64,000 bases of DNA from Micromonospora sp. NBC_00421. Its GTDB lineage: Bacteria; Actinomycetota; Actinomycetes; Mycobacteriales; Micromonosporaceae. The translations under genes and the position numbers were made by a program. Below, in pieces: positions 25,501 to 34,300 of this stretch. The notes beneath the pieces are model-generated. The model ran no database searches and was not told where the DNA came from. It saw nothing but the letters and a program-made list of their open reading frames with translations. The stretch's first letter is position 1, and every line of letters begins with the position of its first letter. The stretch is from contig NZ_CP107929.1 of NCBI RefSeq assembly GCF_036017915.1, positions 4,034,001 through 4,098,000 of the forward strand, given 5' to 3'.

Positions 25501-27147
25501 ATCGCCGGCGAGGAACGCTGGGTGGGCATCGAGGACGCCGCCCGGCTGCGCGACGCGCTCGGGGTGGCCCTGCCGGTGGGGGTGGCCGAGGCGTACCTGT
25601 CGCCGGTGGCCGACCCGCTCGGCGACCTGGTCGCCCGGTACGCCCGTACCCACGGGCCGTTCGCCGCCGCGACCTGCGCGGCCCGGTTCGGGCTCGGGGT
25701 GTTCGTGGTGGAGCAGGCGTTGCGTCGGCTCGCCGCGACCGGGCGGGTGGTGGCCGGCGAGTTCGCCCCGGACACCGTGGGCACCCAGTGGTGCGACGCC
25801 GAGGTGCTGCGGCTGCTGCGCCGGCGGTCGCTCGCCGCGCTGCGCCGGGAGATCGAGCCGGTGCCGCCCCGGGTGCTGGCCACCTTCCTGCCCCGCTGGC
25901 AGCAGGTCGGTTCGTCGGCGCGTGGGGTGGAGGCGGTGGCCGCCGCGGTCGAGCAGTTGCAGGGCTCGGCGGTGCCGGCGTCGGCGTGGGAGCGGTTGGT
26001 GCTGCCCGCCCGGGTCGCCGACTACTCCCCCGCCCAGCTCGACGAGCTGTGCGCCGGTGGTGAGGTGGTGTGGGCCGGGTCGGGGGCGATCTCCGGCGGT
26101 GACGGCTGGCTCACCCTGGCGTACGCGGACGTCGCGCCGCTGCTGCTCCCCCCGCCGGACGACGCGTTCGCCGGCACCCCGCTGCACGCCGCCGTGCTGG
26201 ACGCGCTCGCCGACGGGCAGGCGCTGTTCTTCCGTTCGCTGTCCGACCGGGTGGGTTCGACAGACGACACCGCGCTGACCGCGGCGATCTGGGACCTGGT
26301 CTGGGCGGGGCAGCTCACCAACGACACCCTCGCCCCGCTGCGGGCGGCGCTCGGCGCGGGCGGGGCGCACCGGTCCCGTCCGGCCGCCCCGCGGACCCGC
26401 TACCGCCGCCCGGGTCGGGTGGCGCTGCCCAGCCGGGGAGGTCCGCCCACGGTGGCCGGGCGCTGGTCCCGGCTGCCGGAGCGGGACACCGACCCGACCC
26501 GACGGGCCGCCGCCCTGGCCGATCTGCTGCTCGACCGGCACGGGGTGGTGACCCGGGGCGCGGTGGTGGCCGAGCAGGTGACAGGCGGTTTCGCCGCCGT
26601 CTACCCGGTGCTCGCCGCGCTGGAGGAGCGCGGCGCGGCCCGCCGGGGCTACTTCGTGGAGGGGCTCGGCGCGGCACAGTTCGCGGTGCCCGGCGCGGTG
26701 GACCGGCTGCGGGCGCTCGCCGATCCGGCCGACCGTGCCCGGGACCGGGGCGACGGGCCGACCACTGTGCTCGCCGCCACCGACCCGGCCAACCCGTACG
26801 GCGCGGCGCTGCCCTGGCCGGAGCGGGCCGTCGACTCCGGTGACGGCGCCGCACCGGGCACCGGACACCGGGCCGGTCGCAAGGCCGGGGCGGTGGTGGT
26901 CCTTGTCGGTGGTGAGCTGGCCCTCTACGTCGAGCGGGGCGGGCGGACGATCCTCTCCTTCACCGACGACGCCGACGCGCTGGCCGCCGCCGGCAAGGCG
27001 CTCGCCGGCGCGGTGCACTCCGGGGCGTTGGGGGCGATGTCGGTGGAACGGGCCGACGGCGAGGCGGTGCACTCCTCACCGCTGCGCGACGCGCTCACCG
27101 CCGCCGGTTTCCGGGCCACCCCCCGCGGCCTGCGCCTGCGCGGCTGA
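22573..27147 (+). CDS. lhr: Lhr-type ATP-dependent DNA helicase
   Basis: A 1524-residue superfamily 2 helicase of the long Lhr class, a 3'-5' translocase that unwinds RNA:DNA hybrids and is implicated in DNA crosslink and damage response. Walker A APTGSGKT is at 57-64, and DEVH of motif II is at 181-184. TTPESLFLLLTS, IGLSATVRP and SLELGIDMGAVDLVVQIE followed by QRVGRAGHQVG give the other helicase motifs. The winged-helix and beta-barrel core and the large Lhr C-terminal domain follow, to full family length. The start is GTG, with AGGATG 6 nt upstream that may serve as a -10. nei2, a frequent lhr neighbour, is 3.1 kb downstream on the same strand. Confidence 0.95.
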   Translation: MTGKRGTADQTPAGAAVPAGFGPATREWFTAAFATPTPAQLGAWHSVAAGRNALVVAPTGSGKTLAAFLWSLDRLADAPPPVDARQRCRVLYVSPLKALAVDVERNLRAPLAGIRQAATRLGVTPPDITVGMRTGDTPADERRAFARTPPDILITTPESLFLLLTSAARDSLRGVETVIVDEVHAVAGTKRGAHLMLSLERLDALLARPAQRIGLSATVRPIDACARFLGGARPVDVVQPAMPKTIEVSVQVPVEDMTRLDETEQPPPDDLGGPGPRRASIWPAVEERVFGLIRAHRSTIVFTNSRRSAERLCARLNELATEEVPAADAGPPAEVMAQSGAAAGADAVIARAHHGSVSREERKQIEEALKSGRLPAVVATSSLELGIDMGAVDLVVQIEAPPSVAAGLQRVGRAGHQVGAVSRGVVFPKHRGDLLSCTVVAERMTAGAIEELHYPRNPLDVLAQQVVAMVALEPWSLGDLAVLVRRAAPFAELPDSALHAVLDMLSGRYPSTAFAELRPRLVWDRATDVLTGRPGAQRLAVTSGGTIPDRGLFGVFLAGAERAARVGELDEEMVYESRVGDVFLLGSSSWRIEEITPDRVLVSPAPGQAARMPFWKGDQLGRPVELGRAIGARVRALLRLDDDAALTALRAGGLDDWAAGNLMAYLREQQAATRSLPDDRTVLVERFRDELGDWRLAVHSVLGARVNGPWALAIGRRLAERYGVDAQVMPSDDGIVVRLPDTAEEPPGAELVVFEPDEIAQLVEESVGTSALFAARFRECAARSLLLPRRDPRRRQPLWQQRQRAAQLLDVAREYADFPVTLEAARECLQDVFDQPALTGLMRDLASRKVRLVEVASERPSPFARSLLFGYVGAFLYEGDAPLAERRAAALALDPTLLGELLGRVDLRELLDPAVLAETERQLRWRTDQRRPRDAEDVVELLRVVGDLTEAELAERGVPVQWPAELAAARRALRVRIAGEERWVGIEDAARLRDALGVALPVGVAEAYLSPVADPLGDLVARYARTHGPFAAATCAARFGLGVFVVEQALRRLAATGRVVAGEFAPDTVGTQWCDAEVLRLLRRRSLAALRREIEPVPPRVLATFLPRWQQVGSSARGVEAVAAAVEQLQGSAVPASAWERLVLPARVADYSPAQLDELCAGGEVVWAGSGAISGGDGWLTLAYADVAPLLLPPPDDAFAGTPLHAAVLDALADGQALFFRSLSDRVGSTDDTALTAAIWDLVWAGQLTNDTLAPLRAALGAGGAHRSRPAAPRTRYRRPGRVALPSRGGPPTVAGRWSRLPERDTDPTRRAAALADLLLDRHGVVTRGAVVAEQVTGGFAAVYPVLAALEERGAARRGYFVEGLGAAQFAVPGAVDRLRALADPADRARDRGDGPTTVLAATDPANPYGAALPWPERAVDSGDGAAPGTGHRAGRKAGAVVVLVGGELALYVERGGRTILSFTDDADALAAAGKALAGAVHSGALGAMSVERADGEAVHSSPLRDALTAAGFRATPRGLRLRG

Positions 27148-27158
27148 CACGGGGCGGC

Positions 27159-27704
27159 TCAGCTCAGCTTGGCCAGCACGTCGTTGTAGCGCTTCTGCTC
27201 GGCGGCGCTGGTCTTGGTGCCCAGGTAGTTGAGCACCACGGCACCGGCCCGGTACGCCTTGGCCCCCCACAGGTCCGTCTGGTTGGTGGCGGCGGCCTCG
27301 TCGGGGAAGACGTAGACGGCGACGGTGTCGGTGACCAGCAACTGGGCGCAGCCGATCCCCGTACCGTCGGGTCCGCAGTCCTTGGAGCGGTCCTGCGGGT
27401 CGGGCACCTTCAGCCCGGCGGCCTGGAACGCTTCGACCACCTTGCGGGCCGCGGGGGCGCCCTTGTCCTTGGTCGGCCTCACGAACGGCGGGGTGGAGGG
27501 GCTCTCCGACGGCGTGACGCCCGGCTTCGCGGCCTTCGGTGCGCCTTCCGTCGGGGCGGCCTCACTGGTGGCAGGCGCTTTCGACCGGCCGTCGGCCCAG
27601 GCCCCGCCGTCCCGCTCGTCGGCGGGGTCGTCGCCGCACCCGGCCAGGGCCAGGGCGATCAGGACGGTGGCGGTCGCGGAGAGGATACGAAGGCGTTTCG
27701 TCAC
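27159..27704 (-). CDS. Putative secreted lipoprotein
   Basis: A 181-residue predicted lipoprotein: a short basic start (TKRLRILS), a hydrophobic stretch, and the lipobox LALAGC for lipid attachment at the cell surface. A Ser/Thr/Pro-rich linker follows (about residues 25-80). The folded domain of about 95 residues carries two cysteines (DCGPDGTGIGCAQ), probably disulfide-bonded, and a TDTVAVYVFPDEAAA segment. The function is unknown. GTG at 27704 is preferred because the signal peptide begins there. It converges on lhr with only 11 bp between stop codons. Confidence 0.78.
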   Translation of the reverse strand: MTKRLRILSATATVLIALALAGCGDDPADERDGGAWADGRSKAPATSEAAPTEGAPKAAKPGVTPSESPSTPPFVRPTKDKGAPAARKVVEAFQAAGLKVPDPQDRSKDCGPDGTGIGCAQLLVTDTVAVYVFPDEAAATNQTDLWGAKAYRAGAVVLNYLGTKTSAAEQKRYNDVLAKLS

Positions 27705-27804
27705 CCCGGCAGTCTGCCGAACCCGGTCCGTGGGCGGCACCGGCCGGTCGGCCGATCGGGGTGTCCGGTCAGTGGTAGGGCGGTCGCCGCACTAGCCTGC
27801 CGGG

Positions 27805-28599
27805 ATGACCCCGACCGCCTGGATCTCGTTGACCACCGACTACGGACTCGCCGACGGGTTCGTGGCCGTCTGCCACGGGGTGATCGGCCGGATCGCCCCG
27901 GCGGCACGGGTGATCGACGTGACCCACCTGGTGCCGGCGGGGGACGTCCGCCGGGGCGCGGCGGTGCTCGCCCAGGCCGCACCGCACCTGCCGTACGCGG
28001 TGCACGTGGCGGTGGTGGATCCGGGGGTCGGCACGCCCCGGCGGGCGGTGGCGCTGGTCACCCCCGGCGGGCTGCTGGTGGGGCCGGACAACGGGGTGCT
28101 GCTCGCGGCGGCGCGGGCGTTGGGCGGGGTGACCTCGGCGGTCGAGTTGACCGCGCCGGGGTGGCTGGCCGCGGAGGTGTCCCGCACGTTCCACGGCCGG
28201 GACGTCTTCGCCCCGGTGGCGGCCCGGCTGGCCCTCGGCGACCGGCTGACCGGGGCCGGCCCGCAGGTCGACCCGGCCACCCTGGTGACGCTGCCCCCGC
28301 CGGTGCTGCGCCGGGAGGCGGACGGCTTCACCGCCGAGGTGCTCACCGTGGACCACTTCGGCAACGTGCAGCTCGCCGCCGGGGCCGACCTGCTGGCGAC
28401 GGTGCCCGAGGCGGTGGAGGTCGCCGGCCGACCGGCGGTGCGGGGGCGGACCTTCGGCGACGTGCCGGCCGGGGCGCTTGTCGTGCTCGTCGACTCCGCC
28501 GGTCTGGTCGCGGTGGCCTGCAACGGCGGCCGGGCGGTGGACCTGCTCGGGGTCGCCCCGGGCACGACTGTCACGCTACGAGGTCGTATCAGGGGGTGA
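27805..28599 (+). CDS. S-adenosyl-L-methionine hydrolase (adenosine-forming), DUF62 family
   Basis: A 264-residue member of the SAM hydroxide adenosyltransferase family, relatives of the fluorinase and chlorinase enzymes that use water as nucleophile to give adenosine and methionine. The catalytic triad is present: D72 in VDPGVG, R79 seven residues later, and H130 in TFHGRD. The LTTDYGLADGFVAVCHGV start matches the SAM-binding loop. The extra loop typical of halogenating members is not seen, so hydrolysis is the likelier activity. TAGCCT six nt before the ATG indicates a leaderless mRNA. The neighbours give no pathway. Confidence 0.9.
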   Translation: MTPTAWISLTTDYGLADGFVAVCHGVIGRIAPAARVIDVTHLVPAGDVRRGAAVLAQAAPHLPYAVHVAVVDPGVGTPRRAVALVTPGGLLVGPDNGVLLAAARALGGVTSAVELTAPGWLAAEVSRTFHGRDVFAPVAARLALGDRLTGAGPQVDPATLVTLPPPVLRREADGFTAEVLTVDHFGNVQLAAGADLLATVPEAVEVAGRPAVRGRTFGDVPAGALVVLVDSAGLVAVACNGGRAVDLLGVAPGTTVTLRGRIRG

Positions 28600-28641
28600 G
28601 CTGCGCTCCCTGCCCGACGTCCGGTGTGGAATGCTGCTGCG

Positions 28642-28884
28642 GTGGGTGAAGTGTGGGTTCCGGTGGGCTGTCCCTGTTGTGCGTCGCGGACGGGTGGGGG
28701 CACCTGTCCGGTCTGCTTCTGGACCGATGACGGCCAGGGTGACGCCGATGCCGACGTGGTGCGGGGCGGGGCGAACGGTGAGCTGAGTCTCACCCACGCC
28801 CGGCTGAACTTCGCCGTGTACGGCGCCAGTCATCCCCGCTACCAGGACATGGTCCGTCCGCCCCGCCCGGACGAGCGGCCCTGA
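28642..28884 (+). CDS. CPCC family cysteine-rich protein
   Basis: An 80-residue protein of the Cys_rich_CPCC family. The pattern GCPCCASRT ... TCPVCFWTDDGQ ... GGANGELSLTHARLNFAVYGA is characteristic; CPCC and CPVC form a likely metal-binding knuckle. The cellular role of the family is not established. Start choice is uncertain: GTG at 28642 places the conserved part near the N-terminus, while an in-frame GTG at 28624 would add six residues. It begins about 40 bp after the SAM hydrolase stop on the same strand, so the two may share a transcript. Confidence 0.78.
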   Translation: MGEVWVPVGCPCCASRTGGGTCPVCFWTDDGQGDADADVVRGGANGELSLTHARLNFAVYGASHPRYQDMVRPPRPDERP

Positions 28885-28922
28885 ACGGTCCCGACGGCGT
28901 CGGGTCGCCGGCGGCGCACCGG

Positions 28923-30173
28923 TCAGCAGGGTGACACGGTGCCGCCGTACACGGTGGACACGTAGGCGTGGCTGACGTACTGGCCGCCGGCCAGCCGGTT
29001 CCACCGGTTGGTGGTCCGGTACGTCCCGACCACCGTCTGCCCGCTGACGTAGCACTGGATCGGCACGTGGGCGTACGTGGCGGCGAGCCCCCGGCTGGGG
29101 TACGCGGTGCCGGGGCCGGTGCGGATGTTGAGCGGCCCGGAGCCGATCACGCCGCGCGGGCCGGTGCCGGTCCACAGGTACGTCACGTCGACCCAGGCGT
29201 TGTCGGTCAACAGCAGGCCGTCCCAGAAGGTGCCGTCGGCGAGGTCGATGCCGGCCGGGTTGAGCACGGTACGCCCGAACTGGTCCCGGCCGCCGTGGTA
29301 GCCGTACTGGTAGGCGGCCTGCGCCTCGGGTAGCCCCTGCGGCAGGCCCTTCCAGTTCTCCCGGACGGCGGCGGGGTTCCAGTAGTCGTCACGGGTGTTC
29401 CACGGGCCGACGTCCCAGACCGGCGCGTACTCGCAGCGGCTGCCGCTGGTGGTGCAGACCCGCACGGTGTAGTCGCCGCTGTTGAGCGGGGAGAGCCCGC
29501 GCCGGGACGGCAGCGCGACGAAGTGGTCCCGGGGTTGGATGGTGCGGCCGTTGGCGGTCACCCCGCCGACCTCGCCCTCCCGGGTGGCGAAGACCCGGTA
29601 GCTGCGTACGGCGGTGGGGGCGGGCGTCGGGGCGGCGGTGGTGTCGGCGGTGAGCTGGACCGCGCGTACCGAGGCAGTGGCCTTCGGGTCCCGGGTGGTG
29701 AGCAGCACCCGGGCCTGGACCCGGGTGACCGGTCGGTCGAAGACGGCCGGCGCGGTGCCGGCCTCCTGCCACTCGGTCCAGCCGGCGGCCTGCCAGCCCC
29801 GCACCTGGACGCCGACGGCGGCACCGGTGGACGCCTCGGCGGTGAGCTCGGCGCGGAGCCGGTTGGCCGGGCCGGCGAGGGTCCGCGCGGGGGCGAGCAG
29901 CGCCCCCTCGGCCACCGGCGCGCCCAGCGCGGCGGGCCGGTTGCGCCGGGTCGGGTGGGCGTCGGCCAGGCGCAGCCGGCCGGCACCGAACCGGACGTTG
30001 ACGTCGTCACCGCCACCGACGGCCAGGTCGAGCGACCAGCGCTCGCCGACGGCGGGCAGGGCGGGGGCGCGGGGTGCGGCGGTCGCGGTGGCCGGGGTGA
30101 GACCACCGGCCAGGGTCACGGTCAGCAGGCAGACAAGCAGGGACGACGGGGTACGACAGGAGCCGATGGCCAT
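28923..30173 (-). CDS. Secreted protein with C-terminal SH3-like domain
   Basis: A 416-residue exported protein. A Sec signal peptide spans about residues 1-33, ending in ATATAA. The first 190 mature residues are a beta-rich domain of unknown type (WSLDLAVGGGDDVNVRFG; VQVRGWQAAGWTEWQEAG). A middle domain (ITPRDHF-like, YTVRVCTTSGSRCEYAPVWDVGPWN) precedes a bacterial SH3 domain (PLNIRTGPGTAYPSRGLAATYAHVPIQCYVSGQ) with a final Cys pair. SH3b domains bind cell-wall peptides. No catalytic domain was recognised, so a cell-wall-associated role is inferred. GAGGAG 6 nt upstream fixes the ATG at 30173. It diverges from nei2. Confidence 0.78.
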   Translation of the reverse strand: MAIGSCRTPSSLLVCLLTVTLAGGLTPATATAAPRAPALPAVGERWSLDLAVGGGDDVNVRFGAGRLRLADAHPTRRNRPAALGAPVAEGALLAPARTLAGPANRLRAELTAEASTGAAVGVQVRGWQAAGWTEWQEAGTAPAVFDRPVTRVQARVLLTTRDPKATASVRAVQLTADTTAAPTPAPTAVRSYRVFATREGEVGGVTANGRTIQPRDHFVALPSRRGLSPLNSGDYTVRVCTTSGSRCEYAPVWDVGPWNTRDDYWNPAAVRENWKGLPQGLPEAQAAYQYGYHGGRDQFGRTVLNPAGIDLADGTFWDGLLLTDNAWVDVTYLWTGTGPRGVIGSGPLNIRTGPGTAYPSRGLAATYAHVPIQCYVSGQTVVGTYRTTNRWNRLAGGQYVSHAYVSTVYGGTVSPC

Positions 30174-30282
30174 AAGGTTCTCCTCAGAACCCCCTAATAG
30201 TCCATTTTTCATAGATCGGCGGGAAGCACCCTAACAAATAGCGACACATGCGAATTCTGTTCGGCCGAGGGAGGATGTCGGG

Positions 30283-31095
30283 GTGCCCGAAGGAGACACC
30301 GTCTGGAACACCGCCCGCGTCCTGCACCGGGCGCTCGCCGGCACCCGGCTCACCGGCAGCGACTTCCGGGTGCCCGCGCTCGCCACCACCGACCTGTCCG
30401 GCTGGACGGTGCGCGAGTCGGTCAGCCGGGGCAAACACCTGCTGCTCCGGCTGACCGCACCACCCCAGGCGACCCCGACCGCCGACTGGACGCTCCACTC
30501 CCACCTGCGGATGGACGGTGCCTGGCGGGCGTATGTCCCGGGGGAACGCTGGACGGCCCGGCCGGCACACCTGATCCGGGTGGTGCTGCGCAGCCCGGAG
30601 GCGGTGGCGGTCGGTTACCACCTGCACGAGCTGGCCCTACTGCCCACCGTCGAGGAGGAGGGCCTGCTCGGGCACCTCGGCCCCGACCTGCTCGGCCCGG
30701 ACTGGGATCCGGCCGAGGCGGTCCGCCGGCTCGCCGCCGCGCCCGGGACGACCATCGGCGAGGCGCTGCTGGACCAGCGCAACCTGGCCGGGGTGGGCAA
30801 CCTCTACAAGTGCGAGCTGCTGTTCCTGCGCGGGCTCTCCCCGTGGACGCCGGTCGGCGCGGTGCCCGACCTGCCCGGCACGGTGGCCCTGGCCCAGCGG
30901 CTGCTCGCCGCCAACCGGGGCCGGTGGACCCAGAGCACCACCGGCTCGCTACGCAGGGGGCAGACCAGCTACGTCTACGGCCGGCGGGCCCAGCCGTGCC
31001 GCCGCTGCGGCACCGCCATCGGCAAGGAGGAGCTGGGCGAACGGGTCACCTACTGGTGCCCGACCTGCCAGCCGCCGCCCGCCGGGCCCCGCTGA
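30283..31095 (+). CDS. nei2: Fpg/Nei family DNA glycosylase (endonuclease VIII type, Nei2)
   Basis: A 270-residue bifunctional DNA glycosylase/AP lyase that removes oxidised bases. After Met removal the N-terminus is PEGDTVW, giving the catalytic Pro and Glu of the Nei group. The helix-two-turn-helix (LDQRNLAGVGNLYKCELLFLRGLSPWTPVG) and the C-terminal zinc finger (CRRCGTAI ... YWCPTCQ) are complete. This corresponds to actinobacterial Nei2 and not Fpg, which starts PELPEVE. The start is GTG, with AGGATG six nt upstream, like lhr. A perfect 6-bp stem with GTA loop (31166-31180) lies downstream; the 234 bp before the next gene hold nothing else recognised. Confidence 0.93.
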   Translation: MPEGDTVWNTARVLHRALAGTRLTGSDFRVPALATTDLSGWTVRESVSRGKHLLLRLTAPPQATPTADWTLHSHLRMDGAWRAYVPGERWTARPAHLIRVVLRSPEAVAVGYHLHELALLPTVEEEGLLGHLGPDLLGPDWDPAEAVRRLAAAPGTTIGEALLDQRNLAGVGNLYKCELLFLRGLSPWTPVGAVPDLPGTVALAQRLLAANRGRWTQSTTGSLRRGQTSYVYGRRAQPCRRCGTAIGKEELGERVTYWCPTCQPPPAGPR

Positions 31096-31329
31096 CCCCG
31101 GGGCCGGCGGGTCACCAGGCCCGCGACCGGACGGCCGGCACGGGCCCGGTCGCCCCGCCGCACCCTCCCGCGTAGCGGGACGACACGGCAGACACGGACG
31201 AATGGGTAATTCCTATCCGGCCGTCCAGGTTGCATGCTGCGGTGGAGTGCTCACCGTTCGTCACCACCGGACGCGACCGCCCACCACGCCGGGGTGGGGG
31301 TCGGCGCGTCCCCGTGCCCGGGGAGAGCC

Positions 31330-34300
31330 ATGGCCCTGTTCCGTAGACTGCGCCCCCACTGGACGACCCGGGTCGTCCGCACCGACCGCCCCGCCGTGCC
31401 GACGGCCCGCAGCGGCGAACCCGATGGTCCCGCCCCGGCGAGCCTCGACCCGGCCGCCGTGCCGCGCTGTTTCGGCCCGGTGCCCAACTTCGCCGGCAGT
31501 CCGCTGCCGGTGCGCGATTCGCAGGGCCGGGTGGTCACCGGCACCGGCCTGCGCAAGTTCGTCGACGCGCTCCCCCTGCCCGGTCCGTCGGGCCGCACCG
31601 AGTTGGGCGGGTACCTGCCGATCGCCACCCCGGACACGGTCAGCTGGCCGGGCTGCGACTACTACGAGATCGGGCTGTCCGAGTACACCCAGCGACTGCA
31701 CCGGGACCTGCCCACCACCCGGCTGCGCGGCTACCGCCAGCTCAACCTGGGTACCGACCCGGACGGACACAACACCGTCGCGCCACCGGAGCGGGCCTAC
31801 CACCTCGGGCCCCTGATCATGGCGCGGCGGGGACGGCCGGTGCGGGTCAAGTTCATCAACCAGCTCCCCACCGGTCCGGCCGGGGACCTGTTCCTCCCGG
31901 TGGACACCGGCCTGCAGGGGGCCGGAGCGGGGCCCCTGGAGGGACAGGCGCCCTATCCGCAGAACCGGGCCGTGCCCCAGTTGTCCGGCGCGCACACCGG
32001 CTGGATCAGCGCCGGCAACCCGTGGCAGTGGGTGGCCCCGGCCGGGGAGATCACCCCGTACCCGACCGGGCCGGGCCTGGTCCACGTGCCGGACATGCCG
32101 CCACCGGGGGCGGGCGCCACCACGCTGTACTACCCGAACGCGCAGAGCGGCCGGCTGATGTGCCTGCAGGACAACACCCTCGGGCTGTCCCGGTTGACCG
32201 TGCTGTCCGGTCAGCTCGCCCTCTACCTGCTCACCGACCCGGCCGAGGAGGAGCTGACCGCCGACGGGGTGCTCCCCGCCGACCAGCTCCCCCTGGTGAT
32301 CCAGGACCGGACCTTCGTCCCCGACGACGCCCAGCTCGCCGCCGAGGATCCCACCTGGGACCGGGAGCGCTGGGGTGCCCGGGGCAACCTGTGGCACCCG
32401 CACGTCTACCAGCCCCGGCAGGACCCGTACCGGGACAGCGGGCGCAACCCCACCGGGCGCTGGGACTACGGCCCGTGGCTGCCCGGCGGGGAGGGGCGGG
32501 ACGAGCCCCGGGTCGGCCCGGTGGACAACCCGCACCACGATCCGGTGGCCGCGCCGCAGGAACCCCCGCAGGCCCCCGGGGTACCGCACCCCAGCGCCGT
32601 GCCCGAGGCGTACGGGGACACCATGCTGGTCAACGGGGTCGCCTACCCGTACCTGCGGGTGCGGCCGACGGCGTACCGGTTCCGGATCGTCAACGGTTGC
32701 GCCGACCGGGCCCTCAACCTCCAGCTCTACCGGGCCCGCTCGGACGGGCCGATGTGGCGGGCCGACGGGAGTCTCGCCGACGCCGACGCCGGCGAGGTGC
32801 CGATGGTGGACGCCGTGCGCGCCCCCGGCCGGCCGGCGGACTGGCCCACCGACGGCCGCGACGGTGGGGTGCCCGATCCGGCCGCCGCCGGCCCGCCCAT
32901 GATCCAGATCGGCAACGAGTGCGGGTTGCTCCCCGCCCCGGTGGTGGTGCCGAACCGCCCGGTCGGCTACCGGTACGACCGCCGCGACCCGACAGTGCTC
33001 AACGTGGACTCCGCCGCACTGCTGCTCGCCCCGGGCGAACGCGCCGACGTGGTCGTGGACTTCGCCACCCTGCCGCCCGGCGCGACGGTGCTGCTCTACA
33101 ACGACTGCCCGGCCCCGCTGCCCGGCTCCGACCCCCGCTACGACAGGCACACCGACGCCCCGGACCAGCGCGCCGAGGGCGGTGGCCCGGCCACCCTGCC
33201 CGGGTACGGACCGAACACCCGTACCCTGCTCCAGTTCCGGGTGACAGGCACCCCCGGCCCCCGGTACGACCTGGACCGGCTGGCCGACCGGCTGCCCGTC
33301 GCGTACGCGGCCAGCCAGCGCCCGCCGATCGTGCCGCAACCGGAGTACGACCGGGCGTTCGGCACCACCACCGCCCGGGGTGTGGTCGCCCCCGCGTACG
33401 CCACCTCGGTCACCTTCACCCCGCCCGGCGGCACCGGACCGGTCACCCTGCCGGTCCAGGTGAAGACAGTCGGCACGGTCTTCGAGCCGGAGTACGGGCG
33501 GCGGGCCGGCCGGCTCGGCGTGCCCCACCCGAACGCCGGGCCGCTCGGCCCGGCCACCCTGCCGCTCGGCCCGGTCGACCCGGCGACCGAGATCCTCGTC
33601 GCGGCCGACCCGACGGCCGGGGCGGGCGGGCCCGCCGACGGCATCCAGCTGTGGCGGATCCGCGGCACCGGCCGGCAGACCCACCCGGTCCGCTTCGACG
33701 GCTGCGACGTGCAGGTGGTCAACCGGATCGGCGGGGACGGCACGGTCCGCGCCCCGGACGGCGGCGAGTCGGGCTGGAAGCAGACCGTCCGGGTCAACCC
33801 GGCCGAGGACGTCGTGGTGGCCCTGCGACCCGAGGTGCCGCCGCTGCCGTTCAAGGTCGCCGACAGCCTCCGGCTGCTCGACCCGACCCGACCCGCCGGG
33901 GTACGGCTCGACACCACCCCGGTCAGCCCGTGCGACGGCCGGCCTGCGGCGGTGGTCAACCAACAGGTCAACCTGGGCTGGGAGTTCCGCTGGTCCAGTG
34001 CTGCGGCGGGGCTGCGGGACCTGGGCATGAGTCGACCGCTGGTGCTACGGGTCTCGCCCCGCGCGCCGACCGGGCTGACCGCGACCCCGGTGCCCGGCTC
34101 GGCGACCGCGCTGCCGGCGATCGCGCTCGCCTGGACGGGCAACGGCAGCCGGCCTGCGGCCACCAGCCACCTGCTCCAGCGGGCCACCGACGCCGGCTTC
34201 GGCACCGGACTGACCGCCATCACCGTGGCGGCGACGGCGACCCGCTACACCGACGCCACGATCACCCCGGGCGTCACCTACCACTACCGGATCCGGGCCG

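Noticed and set aside
22501..27072. A 1523-codon open frame antisense to lhr
   Set aside because: Its product is a Gly/Arg/His/Gln-rich sequence with no domain, and it mirrors the codon bias of lhr. In DNA this GC-rich, long antisense frames are expected. lhr has complete helicase motifs.
27805..28599. Halogenase (fluorinase or chlorinase) for natural-product synthesis
   Set aside because: The catalytic D-R-H triad of the SAM-hydrolysing group is present, the extra loop of halogenating enzymes is not seen, and no biosynthetic cluster surrounds it.
31096..31329. tRNA or other structured RNA between nei2 and the multicopper-oxidase-like gene
   Set aside because: Only a 6-bp hairpin was found. 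No cloverleaf arms, CCA end or conserved T-loop is present.
31261..33963. A 900-codon open frame antisense to the multicopper-oxidase-like gene
   Set aside because: Low-complexity Gly/Val/Arg/His-rich product with no family features. The plus-strand frame has cupredoxin and Fn3 signatures.
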